From NCBI GenBank assembly GCA_963717445.1, contig OY970334.1, forward strand, positions 3,782,001-3,846,000: a stretch of 64,000 bases of DNA. Reading direction: 5' to 3'. The position numbers were made by a program, and so were the translations under genes. Shown here one piece after another: positions 1-8,213 of the stretch. The DNA comes from JAGVPT01 sp963717445. Its GTDB lineage: Bacteria > Bacteroidota > Ignavibacteria > UBA10030 > UBA8401. Positions within the stretch are counted from its first letter, which is position 1; the number at the start of each line of letters is the position of its first letter. The notes beneath the pieces were generated by a model. The model was given only the letters and a program-made list of their open reading frames with translations, had not been told where the DNA came from and did not search any database.

Positions 1-286
1 TATTATCCCGCCGGACGATATCCCCGAAGAAGTAAGGAAGAACATCACTCACTGGAGCCAATGGATAGATTATTGGGCCGTCGATTGGAATTATGGCAAA
101 TCCAATCCTTTGGGACAAAACGATACATTCCACAACGAATGGCAAAGTTACCGGACTAAACAAAATCCAAAAATCGACCTTACGGCAACCAAGCAGTATG
201 ATGAAAAAGGAAAATACACTGTGCTGGTAAAGGTAATCGACATTTTGGGAAACGATACGACAAAAGCACTGACCATTCAATTATAA
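1..286 (+). CDS. C-terminal fragment, probable DNA methyltransferase of the Fic/Res operon
   Basis: The frame is open from base 2 to the TAA at 284-286 and the start lies outside the window. The visible tail contains WIDYWAVDWNYG, then FHNEWQSYRTKQNP, and closes with a PKD-like strand YTVLVKVIDILGND. I associate this kind of tail with the methyltransferase partner of type III-like restriction operons, and the next two genes (Fic, then a Res-like helicase) fit that. The gene ends 8 bp before the Fic start, so the three are probably cotranscribed. The catalytic part is not visible, so the function is inferred from the tail and context. Confidence 0.5.
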   Translation, partial: IIPPDDIPEEVRKNITHWSQWIDYWAVDWNYGKSNPLGQNDTFHNEWQSYRTKQNPKIDLTATKQYDEKGKYTVLVKVIDILGNDTTKALTIQL

Positions 287-294
287 TTCTATAG

Positions 295-1422
295 ATGATG
301 AAATACGACATACAACTCTTACCGCCTAACGCCGATCTTGAGACCAAACCTATTTTGAAAAGATTGGCATCGGCCCACAGATATTTAGCCGAGCTTAAAG
401 GTACGTCGGCAACCATACCCAATGAAAGTATCCTGATTAACACCCTCGCTTTGCAGGAAGCAAAGGACAGTTCTGCCGTCGAAAATATTATTACGACTCA
501 CGATGAACTTTACAAAGCGCAGATGTTTGAAGATTTACCTTTGAATGCCTCTGCAAAGGAAGTCAGCCGCTATGCCGATGCACTGAAACACGGTTTTTCC
601 TTGGTACGAAAGCAAAAACTTATCACCCAAAATCATATTCTTACTATCCAGAAAATACTCGAGCAAAACGACGCCGGTTATAGGAAAGTGCCGGGAACTT
701 CACTGATCAACGAAGCGACCGGTGAGACTGTGTACACTCCGCCCCAAGATCATGCTACAATCCTCCGGCTCATGGACAACGTTGCTGCATTTATCAATGA
801 CGATACGATAAGCGATCTGGATCCTCTCACGAAAATGGCATTGCTTCATTTTCAGTTTGAGACTATCCATCCCTTCTATGACGGCAACGGCCGCACAGGT
901 CGTATTCTCAATATTTTATATTTGGTTCAGCAAGGTTTGTTGGACCTGCCGATATTGTACCTTAGCCGTTTTATTATTCATCGCAAAGCGGACTATTACC
1001 GCTTATTGCAGGAAGTGCGTGATAAAACAAACTGGGAGGGATGGGTTTTATATATGCTTGAAGGCGTAGAACAAACCGCCAAGGAAACCATCGGCATAAT
1101 AGCAGATATTCGGGAACTGATGCAGGATTACAAACATCGTATTAGAAAAGAGCTTCCAAAAATTTACAGCCAGGACTTGTTAAACAACATTTTCAAACAT
1201 CCCTACACCAAGATAGAATTTGTCATGGAAGAATTGCAGGTTTCGAGAATCACTGCTACCAGGTATCTTGACCTACTGGCGGAAAAAGGGTTTATGAAAA
1301 AGCAAAAAATCTGGAAAACCAATTTCTATATCAATGAACCTTTATACAAACTCTTCAAAGTAAGGAAGACCGGCATTCAAAAGGCGGAGCCTGTTAAAAC
1401 CGTTAATCCAGATCATGTGTAG
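295..1422 (+). CDS. Fic family protein (class II autoinhibited) with C-terminal winged helix
   Basis: A 375-residue Fic-domain protein. The catalytic motif HPFYDGNGRTGR lies at residues 192-203. Upstream, S59-xxx-E63-N64 matches the [S/T]xxxE[G/N] inhibitory helix of class II Fic enzymes, so it is probably a self-restrained AMP-transferase. The C-terminal ~75 residues (IEFVMEELQVSRITATRYLD) look like a winged helix, as in many Fic proteins that bind DNA. Two ATGs are adjacent (295, 298). It sits between a probable methyltransferase and a Res-like subunit, an arrangement known in some type III-like restriction operons. The target protein cannot be told from sequence. Confidence 0.9.
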   Translation: MMKYDIQLLPPNADLETKPILKRLASAHRYLAELKGTSATIPNESILINTLALQEAKDSSAVENIITTHDELYKAQMFEDLPLNASAKEVSRYADALKHGFSLVRKQKLITQNHILTIQKILEQNDAGYRKVPGTSLINEATGETVYTPPQDHATILRLMDNVAAFINDDTISDLDPLTKMALLHFQFETIHPFYDGNGRTGRILNILYLVQQGLLDLPILYLSRFIIHRKADYYRLLQEVRDKTNWEGWVLYMLEGVEQTAKETIGIIADIRELMQDYKHRIRKELPKIYSQDLLNNIFKHPYTKIEFVMEELQVSRITATRYLDLLAEKGFMKKQKIWKTNFYINEPLYKLFKVRKTGIQKAEPVKTVNPDHV

Positions 1423-1454
1423 AATATTTCACTTTTGGGGTATGAAAACACCCT

Positions 1455-1486
1455 CATGTATAGAAAACTCCCCTTTTCTATACATG
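1455..1486. promoter_or_regulatory. Perfect 13-bp inverted repeat between fic and res
   Basis: Arms CATGTATAGAAAA (1455-1467) and TTTTCTATACATG (1474-1486) are perfect complements around a 6-base loop. A further half-site, TATATAGAAAG, follows at about 1499-1509, and TTCTATAGA occurs just before fic. It could be an operator, perhaps for the winged helix of the Fic protein, or an mRNA hairpin that tunes res expression. There is no U-tract, so it is not a simple terminator. Confidence 0.5.
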
Positions 1487-1524
1487 ACAAGGCGCTCATA
1501 TATAGAAAGCTTGAACAGCTAAAC

Positions 1525-4095
1525 ATGGCGAAGAAGAAAAAAGCAAACGCGGCGCAAAAGGACATCTTCAACATTCAAGAGCAATTGAGTACTGCTGCCT
1601 GTGTTCCTGCTATACGCGAAGCTGTCAAAACATGGAGAGCGGACAAGTATAAAGGCATTACCGACACCACCAGAGAGCTGCTCAATCATTGGTTCTACAC
1701 CGACCATATTTCCCGGGAAAGAAAAACATTCCGCTTCCATACCGCTCAACGCGAAGCAATAGAAACGCTGATTTACATTTTTGAAGTGGCGCAGGTCCGA
1801 AACCGGAAGCAGCTTCTCGAACGATTCGCTTTCAACACGAAAGATTTACGATTGCCGCCCTACGACAACTTTGCACGGTATTGTGTGAAGATGGCAACCG
1901 GAAGCGGAAAAACGTTCGTCATGAGCATGGCAATCGTATGGCAGTTTGCAAATTACTTAAGAGGCGAAAAAGGATACGCGAACAATTTCCTCATTCTTGC
2001 CCCCAACGTAATTGTTTACGACCGCTTGCGCACCGATTTCGAAAGCGGCAATGTCTTTAGGACCCTTCCCTTCATTCCAAAACATCTGTATTGGCTTTGG
2101 GATATGGATTATTACATGCGCGGCGATACGGAACGGGCCCATAGCCAGGGTGCAATTTATCTTACGAACATTCAGCAGTTCTATGAACGCGCAGCACGAA
2201 ACAGCGATCAAGAAACGGACGTTATGACGGCAATGCTAGGGAACATTCCGCCGGCAGCAAAGACTGAAATCAGCGACTTTGACGATCGCATTGCAAAACG
2301 CGAAGGAACGCTGATGGTGTTGAATGACGAAGCACATCATACGCACGACGAAGAAAACGAATGGAACAAATTCATCCGCCGAGTTCATACCCAAAAGCCG
2401 ATCACTGCACAGCTTGATTTTTCTGCAACGCCGCGGTATAGCAAAGGAAGCTTGTTCGCATGGACTGTATTCGATTATCCTCTCAAACAAGCCATTCTCG
2501 ACCGGATTGTAAAGCGTCCGATCAAAGGCATTTCAAAATTAGATGAAGCCCGAAGCAATGTTGCGAGCGTCCGGTATAGAGGATTTCTCACGGCAGGCGT
2601 TGAACGATGGAAAGAATACAGCAAACAATTGGAGCCGTTAAACAAGAAACCAATTTTGTTTGTGATGATGAACAGCACTGAAGAGGCCGACGAGATAGGC
2701 GACTGGCTGCGAACAAAATATCCGAATGAATTTGCCGGAGACAAAACGCTCATCATTCATACCGATAAAAGCGGCGAAGTGTCGAAGAAAGACGTTGACC
2801 TTGCAAGACGAATCGCGCGCGATGTCGATGAAGATAAGAGTCCCGTCAACGCAATCATTTCCGTTCTAATGCTTCGTGAAGGATGGGACGTGCAGAACGT
2901 TACGGTCGTCGTCGGTTTGCGTCCATACTCTGCAAAGGCAAACATCCTTCCCGAACAAACCATCGGCAGAGGTCTTCGTTTGATGTTTCGGAACATAAAG
3001 GACAGTTACACCGAGAGAGTCGATATCATCGGCAATAAAGCATTTATGGAGTTTGTGGAAGATTTAGAGAAGTTGGAAGATTTGAAGTTTGATACATTTC
3101 AGATCGGAAAAGACAAACTCACAATTATTACCATTCAGCCCGTTGAAGAAAAGAAAAAATCCGACATCTCTATACCCGACATCTCCCCTTCCCTTTCCCG
3201 GAAAAAATCTTTAGCGGAAGAAATTGCAACCATCGACGTAATGAAATTCAACGTCAACAAACTGCCGTTAAAGGGTAAAGGCGTCGATGAAATGAAAACA
3301 TTCATCTACGAAGGAAGGGACATTTTGACAGATGAAAAGTTGCTGGAGCGGGAATATACAATTCCACCCGCGCAAACCGCAGAAGAAGTAATCGGCTACT
3401 ACGCAAGGCGCATAACGCAGGACATAAAGCTTCCCTCACAGTTTGCATCTTTAGCCCCCAAAATACGGGACTTTTTTGAACATAAAGCATTCGGCCAGAC
3501 AGTTGACTTGAACGATCCCAACGTCATTCCTGCCATCGGGAGTAATATTGCAAGCTATGTCGTGATAAAAGAGTTCGAGAAGGCTTTGAGGGAACTTGTC
3601 GTTGAGAAAAAAGAACCGCAGCTCCTTTCTTCAAATCGGTTTCTTTCTGCAACGTTACCATTTCCAACTTCAAAGAAGATATTCGAGACAAAGAAATCAG
3701 TTTTCAATTACACTCCATGTGACAATGAATATGAATACGCCTTTGCAAAATTTCTTGATAAGGCAGAAGACATAAGCGCGTTTGCGAAGTTGCCGGAGCA
3801 ATTCGGCTTTTGTATTCAATACACCGATACACTCGCAAACATCAGAAACTATTTTCCTGATTTTATTGCTTTGAGAACAGACGGAAGCCGGTGGATAATT
3901 GAAACAAAAGGCAGAGAAGATACAGACGTGAAGCTGAAGGACAACGCAGCCATTAACTGGTGCAATACGGCGTCCGAACTTACCGGTGAAAAATGGAATT
4001 ATCTCAAGGTTTTACAAAAAGATTTTGAAGGTATGCACGCAGATAATTTCGAAGAATTGTTAGCGGGGATCAATCCACCAACGCTGTTTGAATGA
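1525..4095 (+). CDS. Type III-like restriction helicase-nuclease (Res), DEAD/DEAH superfamily 2
   Basis: SF2 helicase with Walker A ATGSGKTF, the DEAH box in LNDEAHHTH, a motif VI-like PEQTIGRGLRL, and a C-terminal PD-(D/E)xK-type nuclease region (YFPDFIAL ... WIIETKGRED). It would translocate on DNA and cleave it together with the upstream methyltransferase. The frame is open back to a TTG at 1435, but the stretch before 1525 translates the inverted repeat 1455-1486; ATG 1525 (MAKKKKANAAQKD) gives a lysine-rich start more typical of the family and is preferred. About 856 residues. Last gene before the attC array. Confidence 0.88.
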   Translation: MAKKKKANAAQKDIFNIQEQLSTAACVPAIREAVKTWRADKYKGITDTTRELLNHWFYTDHISRERKTFRFHTAQREAIETLIYIFEVAQVRNRKQLLERFAFNTKDLRLPPYDNFARYCVKMATGSGKTFVMSMAIVWQFANYLRGEKGYANNFLILAPNVIVYDRLRTDFESGNVFRTLPFIPKHLYWLWDMDYYMRGDTERAHSQGAIYLTNIQQFYERAARNSDQETDVMTAMLGNIPPAAKTEISDFDDRIAKREGTLMVLNDEAHHTHDEENEWNKFIRRVHTQKPITAQLDFSATPRYSKGSLFAWTVFDYPLKQAILDRIVKRPIKGISKLDEARSNVASVRYRGFLTAGVERWKEYSKQLEPLNKKPILFVMMNSTEEADEIGDWLRTKYPNEFAGDKTLIIHTDKSGEVSKKDVDLARRIARDVDEDKSPVNAIISVLMLREGWDVQNVTVVVGLRPYSAKANILPEQTIGRGLRLMFRNIKDSYTERVDIIGNKAFMEFVEDLEKLEDLKFDTFQIGKDKLTIITIQPVEEKKKSDISIPDISPSLSRKKSLAEEIATIDVMKFNVNKLPLKGKGVDEMKTFIYEGRDILTDEKLLEREYTIPPAQTAEEVIGYYARRITQDIKLPSQFASLAPKIRDFFEHKAFGQTVDLNDPNVIPAIGSNIASYVVIKEFEKALRELVVEKKEPQLLSSNRFLSATLPFPTSKKIFETKKSVFNYTPCDNEYEYAFAKFLDKAEDISAFAKLPEQFGFCIQYTDTLANIRNYFPDFIALRTDGSRWIIETKGREDTDVKLKDNAAINWCNTASELTGEKWNYLKVLQKDFEGMHADNFEELLAGINPPTLFE

Positions 4096-4206
4096 CCTCC
4101 CCGCGGCGCACACACTTTCGCAAGCCGCACATGCCACCACACAATCCGAAGCTTGCAAAAGAGTGTACTTCTTGCCTACGCAAAGGCAGCAGCAAAAAGC
4201 GCGGCG
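4096..4206. other. Gene-free junction between the restriction operon and the first attC
   Basis: 111 bp with no credible gene. It should hold either the 3' end of a first cassette or a recombination boundary, because the site at 4207 is an attC (3' end of a cassette), yet no cassette start (GTTRRRY) is seen to its left within the window. The bases just before the site (GCGCGGCG) would predict a cassette start of the form TTAGGCCGCCGCGC, which I did not find in the window. Confidence 0.5.
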
Positions 4207-4358
4207 GCCTAACCAGTCGCTCAAGCTGACGGAACCAGCCGCCGACGATTTCGCCGCGCGTTGTTGGACGGACTTAGCGCATCTGATCGGAACGTCCGCG
4301 CAACGAACTGCTTGGCGGCGGCTGTTCGCCGCCGCAGCTTAGCTCCGGTCCGTTAGGC
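4207..4358 (+). repeat. attC 1, type B (first of plus arm)
   Basis: Outer boxes GCCTAAC and GTTAGGC; inner arms GCTCAAGCTG and CAGCTTAGC pair with one extrahelical C; terminal hairpin GGCGGCGGCTGTTCGCCGCC. These are the features of integron attC sites. The bottom strand would be the recombining strand, cut at G^TT. Confidence 0.93.
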
Positions 4359-4580
4359 GGCATAACAAGTCGTTATAAAGAAAAAAATATTGGGGTGAAA
4401 AGAATTGGTCTACAAGCAGTCATATTACCTACTAACTTCCCCATTTCCACTGAACAATCACCAAAATTCGGTAGTTCATCAAATACCAAGATTTAGGTAT
4501 TGTCATTCTTAGAAATTGTTTCTAATGTAAAACAGTCTGTCAATACGAATGGGTATTCTTATCAACATACAAGTATTGCC
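4359..4580 (+). repeat. Beta-family cassette 1 (apparently non-coding)
   Basis: One of nine ~210-220 bp cassettes sharing the 5' block GAATTGGTCTACAAGCAGTCA, a central hairpin (here AATACCAAGATTTAGGTATT) and the 3' block TATTCTTATCAACATACA. No reading frame is kept between copies. Here TTAGAAATTGTTTCTAA forms a second hairpin. Probably a structured RNA or a regulatory cassette. Confidence 0.7.
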
Positions 4581-4732
4581 GCCTAACCAGTCGCTCAAGC
4601 TGACGGAACCAGCCGTCGATGATTTAACACGCGCGAAACAACCAGTTACGATCTGACAGGACTTAGCTCGCGCGGACTGGATTCCGTCGCTGCGGCACTT
4701 CGTTGCCGCAGCTTAGCTCCGGTCCGTTAGGT
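4581..4732 (+). repeat. attC 2, type A
   Basis: Boxes GCCTAAC / GTTAGGT; core with CGCGCG arms; terminal hairpin CTGCGGCACTTCGTTGCCGCAG. Closes beta cassette 1. Confidence 0.93.
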
Positions 4733-4753
4733 GGCGCAAAACATAGTTGGCTA

Positions 4754-5359
4754 TTACCATGTGGGCGGCTTCTTCAGATGGGAGCCGTCGGGCATTACAA
4801 GAGGATTATCGAACTGGCATTTCGACAAATTTTTCTCACGAATCTTGATGTTGAAATCACAATTAGCTTTTAGCTCTTCTGCTCTGCGGCCAATCGGGAT
4901 GAGAACTCCAATCTTCTTTGAAGGAAAAGTTGATTTTACAGCTTTTATTGATGGAATAAGGTCGCTGTCACCGGAAATGATAAGTGCGGTGTCGTATCTA
5001 TCTTCAATGGCAAGGCGAAAAAGGTGTATGGCAATGTTTACATCCGTTTGTTTTTCTTCTTGTGCAACGTATTGCTTCTTACAGTTCGGACAGAATCTAT
5101 CTCTTCTCCGGAATTCCCCATAAACTACATTGGCTCCAACATGCTCAAGCGCTCTAATCAGAATTTTGTGTCGGCCCATTTTTTCGAGATTCCAAGTCGT
5201 CAAGGCCGTGAAGTAATAAATTTCTTTCAACTCTCTTGCTGGCACATACATTTCTAGGAGCTTCCTAATGTTGAGCCATTTATATTTGTTATATGCCCCA
5301 TTGTCGGCAAGGGAGTGATAGAGATTGAAACCATCTACAAAAGCGATTACTCTTTCCAT
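4754..5359 (-). CDS. NYN/LabA-type PIN-like ribonuclease, antisense in its cassette (copy 1)
   Basis: About 201 residues. The NYN fold is marked by AFVDGFNLYHSL near the N terminus and by KQTDVNIAIHLFRLA with LIISGDSDLIPSIKAVK, which supply the acidic metal-binding residues. A CPNC knuckle (RFCPNCKKQY) lies between them. The frame is open up to 5443, but that extension would translate a leader hairpin and terminator, so ATG 5359 (MERVIAFVDG) is chosen. The gene opposes the array polarity and has its own promoter (5459-5486). A near-identical copy is at 34107-34712. Likely an RNase in a stress or defence role; the substrate is unknown. Confidence 0.85.
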   Translation of the reverse strand: MERVIAFVDGFNLYHSLADNGAYNKYKWLNIRKLLEMYVPARELKEIYYFTALTTWNLEKMGRHKILIRALEHVGANVVYGEFRRRDRFCPNCKKQYVAQEEKQTDVNIAIHLFRLAIEDRYDTALIISGDSDLIPSIKAVKSTFPSKKIGVLIPIGRRAEELKANCDFNIKIREKNLSKCQFDNPLVMPDGSHLKKPPTW

Positions 5360-5380
5360 TTTCGCCTCGAATTGGGTGTA

Positions 5381-5418
5381 AATAAAAAACCCCGACTTCG
5401 GAATCCGAAAATCGGGGG
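5381..5418 (-). terminator. Intrinsic terminator inside the NYN 5' leader (attenuator-like)
   Basis: On the minus strand, CCCCGA and TCGGGG form a stem (with inner TTCGGA/TCCGAA) followed by TTTTTTATTT. It lies between the promoter and the NYN start codon. A second, upstream hairpin CCTTTG..CAAAGG occupies 5428-5446. Both are conserved in the second NYN cassette. They could yield a ~90-nt RNA or attenuate the nuclease gene. Confidence 0.7.
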
Positions 5419-5458
5419 CCAATGAAACCTTTGACAGTTCCAAAGGGATGATGTGTTA

Positions 5459-5486
5459 AATTTAACAGTTTATTGCAAAATGTCAA
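5459..5486 (-). promoter_or_regulatory. Sigma70-type promoter for NYN copy 1
   Basis: On the minus strand, -35 TTGACA (5486-5481) and -10 TAAATT (5464-5459) are separated by 16 bp. The start would fall near 5452, giving a leader of about 90 nt to ATG 5359. Confidence 0.6.
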
Positions 5487-5520
5487 GCTCTTTTTTAGAA
5501 CCTTTTTATCATCTTGCGCC

Positions 5521-5672
5521 ACCTAACCAGTCGCTCAAGCTGACGGAACCAGCCGCCGATGATTTCGCACGCGCGAAACAACCAGCTACTATCGGACATG
5601 ACTCGTCTCGCGCGGACTGGATTCCGTCGCTGCGGCACTTCGTTGCCGCAGCTTAGCTCCGATCCGTTAGAA
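5521..5672 (+). repeat. attC 3, type A
   Basis: Boxes ACCTAAC / GTTAGAA. Closes the NYN cassette. Confidence 0.93.
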
Positions 5673-5707
5673 CGCACAAAATACATTTTTCTTTTTAAAG
5701 GAGGTCT

Positions 5708-6265
5708 ATGAGAAAGGTTGTGTTCGCAATCAATATCACCGCCGACGGGTACTGCAGTCACACGGACATGATTGCCGATGAAGAGCTGCATAAGTATTTC
5801 ACGCAGGTCCTGCGCAATGCGAACCTCATGCTCTTCGGTCGGATCACGTACCAACTCATGGTCCCCTATTGGCCAGATATCGCCAAGAAGCAATCGGATA
5901 CAGAAGCAACTAATGAGTTCGCCCGCGTGTTCGACTCACTCGACATGGTCGTATTCTCCACGACATTGAAACACGTTGAAGGAAATAAGACGAGAATCGT
6001 GCGCGCAAACGTTGCGGAAGAGGTGCTTGCGCTGAAGCAACAGCATGGAAAAGACATTTGTGTGGGGAGTTTGAGCATTGCGTCCCAGCTTTCGGAGCGC
6101 GGTTTGATCGACGAGTATCAGTTTGTGGTTCACCCTGTGATCGCAGGAAAGGGACCTCGGTTATTCGAGACCGTGAAGCCCCAGGAGAGACTTCGGCTGG
6201 ACTTTGTCGGTTCGAAAACATTTCGATCCGGGGTCGTTGCTCTTCAATATAGAAAGCATACGTGA
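5708..6265 (+). CDS. RibD C-terminal / dihydrofolate reductase-like oxidoreductase (copy 1)
   Basis: 185 residues with the DHFR/RibD-C pattern: MRKVVFAINITADGYCSHTD at the start, NLMLFGRITYQLM, then ICVGSLSIASQLSERGLIDEY and FVVHPVIAGKGPRLFE, the usual nicotinamide-dependent reductase landmarks. A strong ribosome site AAAGGAGGT precedes ATG 5708. Sole gene of a cassette whose ends are inverted repeats (TTAGAACGCACAA / TTGTGCGTTCTAA). The same protein and attC recur on the other strand at 30935-31492. Substrate unknown; cassette-borne members of this fold are often annotated only as the dihydrofolate reductase family. Confidence 0.88.
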   Translation: MRKVVFAINITADGYCSHTDMIADEELHKYFTQVLRNANLMLFGRITYQLMVPYWPDIAKKQSDTEATNEFARVFDSLDMVVFSTTLKHVEGNKTRIVRANVAEEVLALKQQHGKDICVGSLSIASQLSERGLIDEYQFVVHPVIAGKGPRLFETVKPQERLRLDFVGSKTFRSGVVALQYRKHT

Positions 6266-6306
6266 TTAGATGTAATCTTTAACCTTGGAGACATCTTCCT
6301 TGTGCG

Positions 6307-6458
6307 TTCTAACCAGTCGCTCAAGCTGACGGAACCAGCCGTCGATGATTCAATGCGCGCGAAACAACCAGCTACTATCGGACGTGACTCGTCTCGCGCG
6401 GACTGGATTCCATCGCTGCGGCACTTCGTTGCCGCAGCTTAGCTCCGGTCCGTTAGGC
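6307..6458 (+). repeat. attC 4, type A
   Basis: Boxes TTCTAAC / GTTAGGC. Carries the same private variants (TCAATGCGCGCG, CCATCGCTG) as attC 34, the site of the second RibD-like cassette. Confidence 0.93.
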
Positions 6459-6472
6459 GGCAAAAACTTGGA

Positions 6473-6619
6473 ATGGCTAAGAAAGAAATAGTTTCAGTAA
6501 TTCAAGATTCGCTTTTCCAATTGAGCTTCCAAAAGCTTGAGTCTACTAACAGTTGAGTTTACTTAGTAGAATGTGTGTTGGTATCTTCTTGTGTACAAGT
6601 TCGAAAGCTTCCCATGTAA
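6473..6619 (+). pseudogene. Alpha-cassette ORF copy 1, with internal stop
   Basis: Part of alpha cassette 6459-6708. The frame starts MAKKEIVSVIQDSLFQLSFQ as in the intact copies, but codon 28 is TGA where others have CGA or CAA; after it the frame continues to the family stop at 6617-6619. Either a recent nonsense change or a sign that the frame is not under selection. Confidence 0.5.
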
Positions 6620-6708
6620 TTCTGCTTGGTAGCTATGTCTACAAAAAGTATCAAAGATAAAGCATTCTTAGTGCGAGACATTGTGCAGATTAACCAACTC
6701 TCTCTGCC

Positions 6709-6860
6709 ACCTAACCAGTCGCTCAAGCTGACGGAACCAGCCGTCGATGATTTAACACGCGCGAAACAACTAGCTACAATCGGACATGACTCGTCTCGCG
6801 CGGACTGGATTCCGTCGCTGCGGCACTTCGTTGCCGCAGCTTAGCTCCGATCCGTTAGGC
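6709..6860 (+). repeat. attC 5, type A
   Basis: Boxes ACCTAAC / GTTAGGC. Closes alpha cassette 1. Confidence 0.93.
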
Positions 6861-7081
6861 GGCGCGAACAAAATTTAAAAAGAAAAAAAGGGGTTAAAAG
6901 AATTGGTTTACAAGCAGTCATTTTTTTCTACCAACGACTCCCCTTTCAGACATTTCCATCCACTAAAATTACCGACTTCTCAAATACCAAATTCTTGGTA
7001 TTGCGCTTCTAGGAAAGAGTTTCTAACATTACGCAGTTAGTCAATACGAAGGGATATTCTTATCAACATACACTTATCGCC
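6861..7081 (+). repeat. Beta-family cassette 2
   Basis: Keeps AGAATTGGTTTACAAGCAGT, the perfect 8-bp hairpin AATACCAA-ATTC-TTGGTATT and the 3' block TATTCTTATCAACATACA. The GTG-start frame seen in copy 1 is not kept (GTG is TTA here). Confidence 0.7.
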
Positions 7082-7231
7082 GCCTAACCAATCGCTCAAC
7101 CTGACGGAACCAGCCGTTGGTGATTTAACACGCGCGAAACGAGCAGCTACTCTTGGACGTGACCTACCACGCGCGGATTGGCTACGGTGGCGACGTTGCA
7201 CGTCGCCGCAGGTTAGCTCAGTCCGTTAGGG
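7082..7231 (+). repeat. attC 6, type A' (CTCAACCTG / CAGGTTAG arms)
   Basis: Boxes GCCTAAC / GTTAGGG. Both inner arms change together (AAGCTG to AACCTG, CAGCTT to CAGGTT), a compensatory change that supports the stem. Confidence 0.92.
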
Positions 7232-7286
7232 CGCAGCATAATCTGCGCCAACCAGAGAATTATCCACAGGCACCGAAAGACACCTT

Positions 7287-7928
7287 ATGCTTACAACAAT
7301 CGCACTATTCATAATCCTAAGCAATCCTGTTCCAACGCAGGATACAACCATTTCAACTAATGAACAACTTTCATCTCGATCGGTACATTCAATCGCCCAA
7401 CTCAAATCGACTCCCGATAGCCTCGTTGTCAAACTCACAAACGACGGCATATACACTTTTTATTTTGGTGACTCTCTATCTCCCAGAGTGCTAAAGATTC
7501 AACCCCCTTCGGAAAGTCATAGATACGACACCTTGTTTGCAATACTCATCGGCTTGGCAACTTTTATTATCACCCAGTATCTCAATAAATTCGTCATCGT
7601 GCCAGTTCATGAGTTACGAAAGACTATCGGAGATATAAGATACGCTTTGGATTTCCACGCCAACATCTATACAAACCTAAACATCGCAAATGCCGAAGAG
7701 ATAAAGGTTACTAGTTCAGCCATTCGCGACTTGGCATTTAGATTATCAGCAAATGCCTATGCTGTCGTTTTACCACGACTGTTTTCGATGGTCTCGCTGT
7801 TGCCAAATTACGGAAACATCTTCGTTGCAGCTAGCGAGCTCACAGGCTTAAGCAATGCAAGGCGTGGGACAACCAACGAGGAAATTGATCGACGAGTCCG
7901 ATTAATTCGCAAGTCACTTGAATTATAG
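7287..7928 (+). CDS. Small membrane-anchored protein of unknown function
   Basis: 213 residues. A short hydrophobic N terminus (MLTTIALFIILSNPVP) looks like a signal or anchor, and a clear membrane helix (TLFAILIGLATFIITQYL) follows near residue 95. The rest is soluble and mostly helical: FVIVPVHELRKTIGDIRYAL, then SAIRDLAFRLSANAYAVVLP and an ending VAASELTGLSNA. I have the impression of a widespread family of one-helix accessory proteins with an RKTIGxI motif, without known function. Cassette ends pair over 11 bp (GGGCGCAGCAT / ATGCTGCGCCC). Confidence 0.7.
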   Translation: MLTTIALFIILSNPVPTQDTTISTNEQLSSRSVHSIAQLKSTPDSLVVKLTNDGIYTFYFGDSLSPRVLKIQPPSESHRYDTLFAILIGLATFIITQYLNKFVIVPVHELRKTIGDIRYALDFHANIYTNLNIANAEEIKVTSSAIRDLAFRLSANAYAVVLPRLFSMVSLLPNYGNIFVAASELTGLSNARRGTTNEEIDRRVRLIRKSLEL

Positions 7929-7973
7929 AAGATCTTTTCCGCAATTAATAAAAAGCATTCGTTTCATGCTGCG

Positions 7974-8126
7974 CCCTAACCAGTCGCTCAAGCTGACGGA
8001 AATAGCCGTCGACAATTTCGCCGCGCGTTTTTGGACGGACTTAGGAGCATCTGACTGGAACGTCCACGCAACGAACTACTTGGCGGCGGCTGTTCGCCGC
8101 CGCAGCTTAGCTCCGGTTCGTTAGGC
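7974..8126 (+). repeat. attC 7, type B
   Basis: Boxes CCCTAAC / GTTAGGC. Confidence 0.93.
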
Positions 8127-8213
8127 CGCCGTTCGCAAGGCGTTAATCGGCGACAGGCGTAAAATGGCAGTTATGCAGTCTAAGTTATAGAAATACAATT
8201 TAGGAGAGAATGA

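Noticed and set aside
4088..4342. 84-residue frame after res
   Set aside because: Most of it is attC 1 translated; no ribosome site or family match.
4359..4580. 33-codon GTG frame in beta cassettes (KRIGLQAVILPTNF)
   Set aside because: Only a few residues are shared; other copies change the start to TTA, GTA or GTT and vary in length.
5360..5443. 28-residue N-terminal extension of the NYN protein
   Set aside because: It would translate the leader hairpin and terminator; ATG 5359 gives the normal NYN start.
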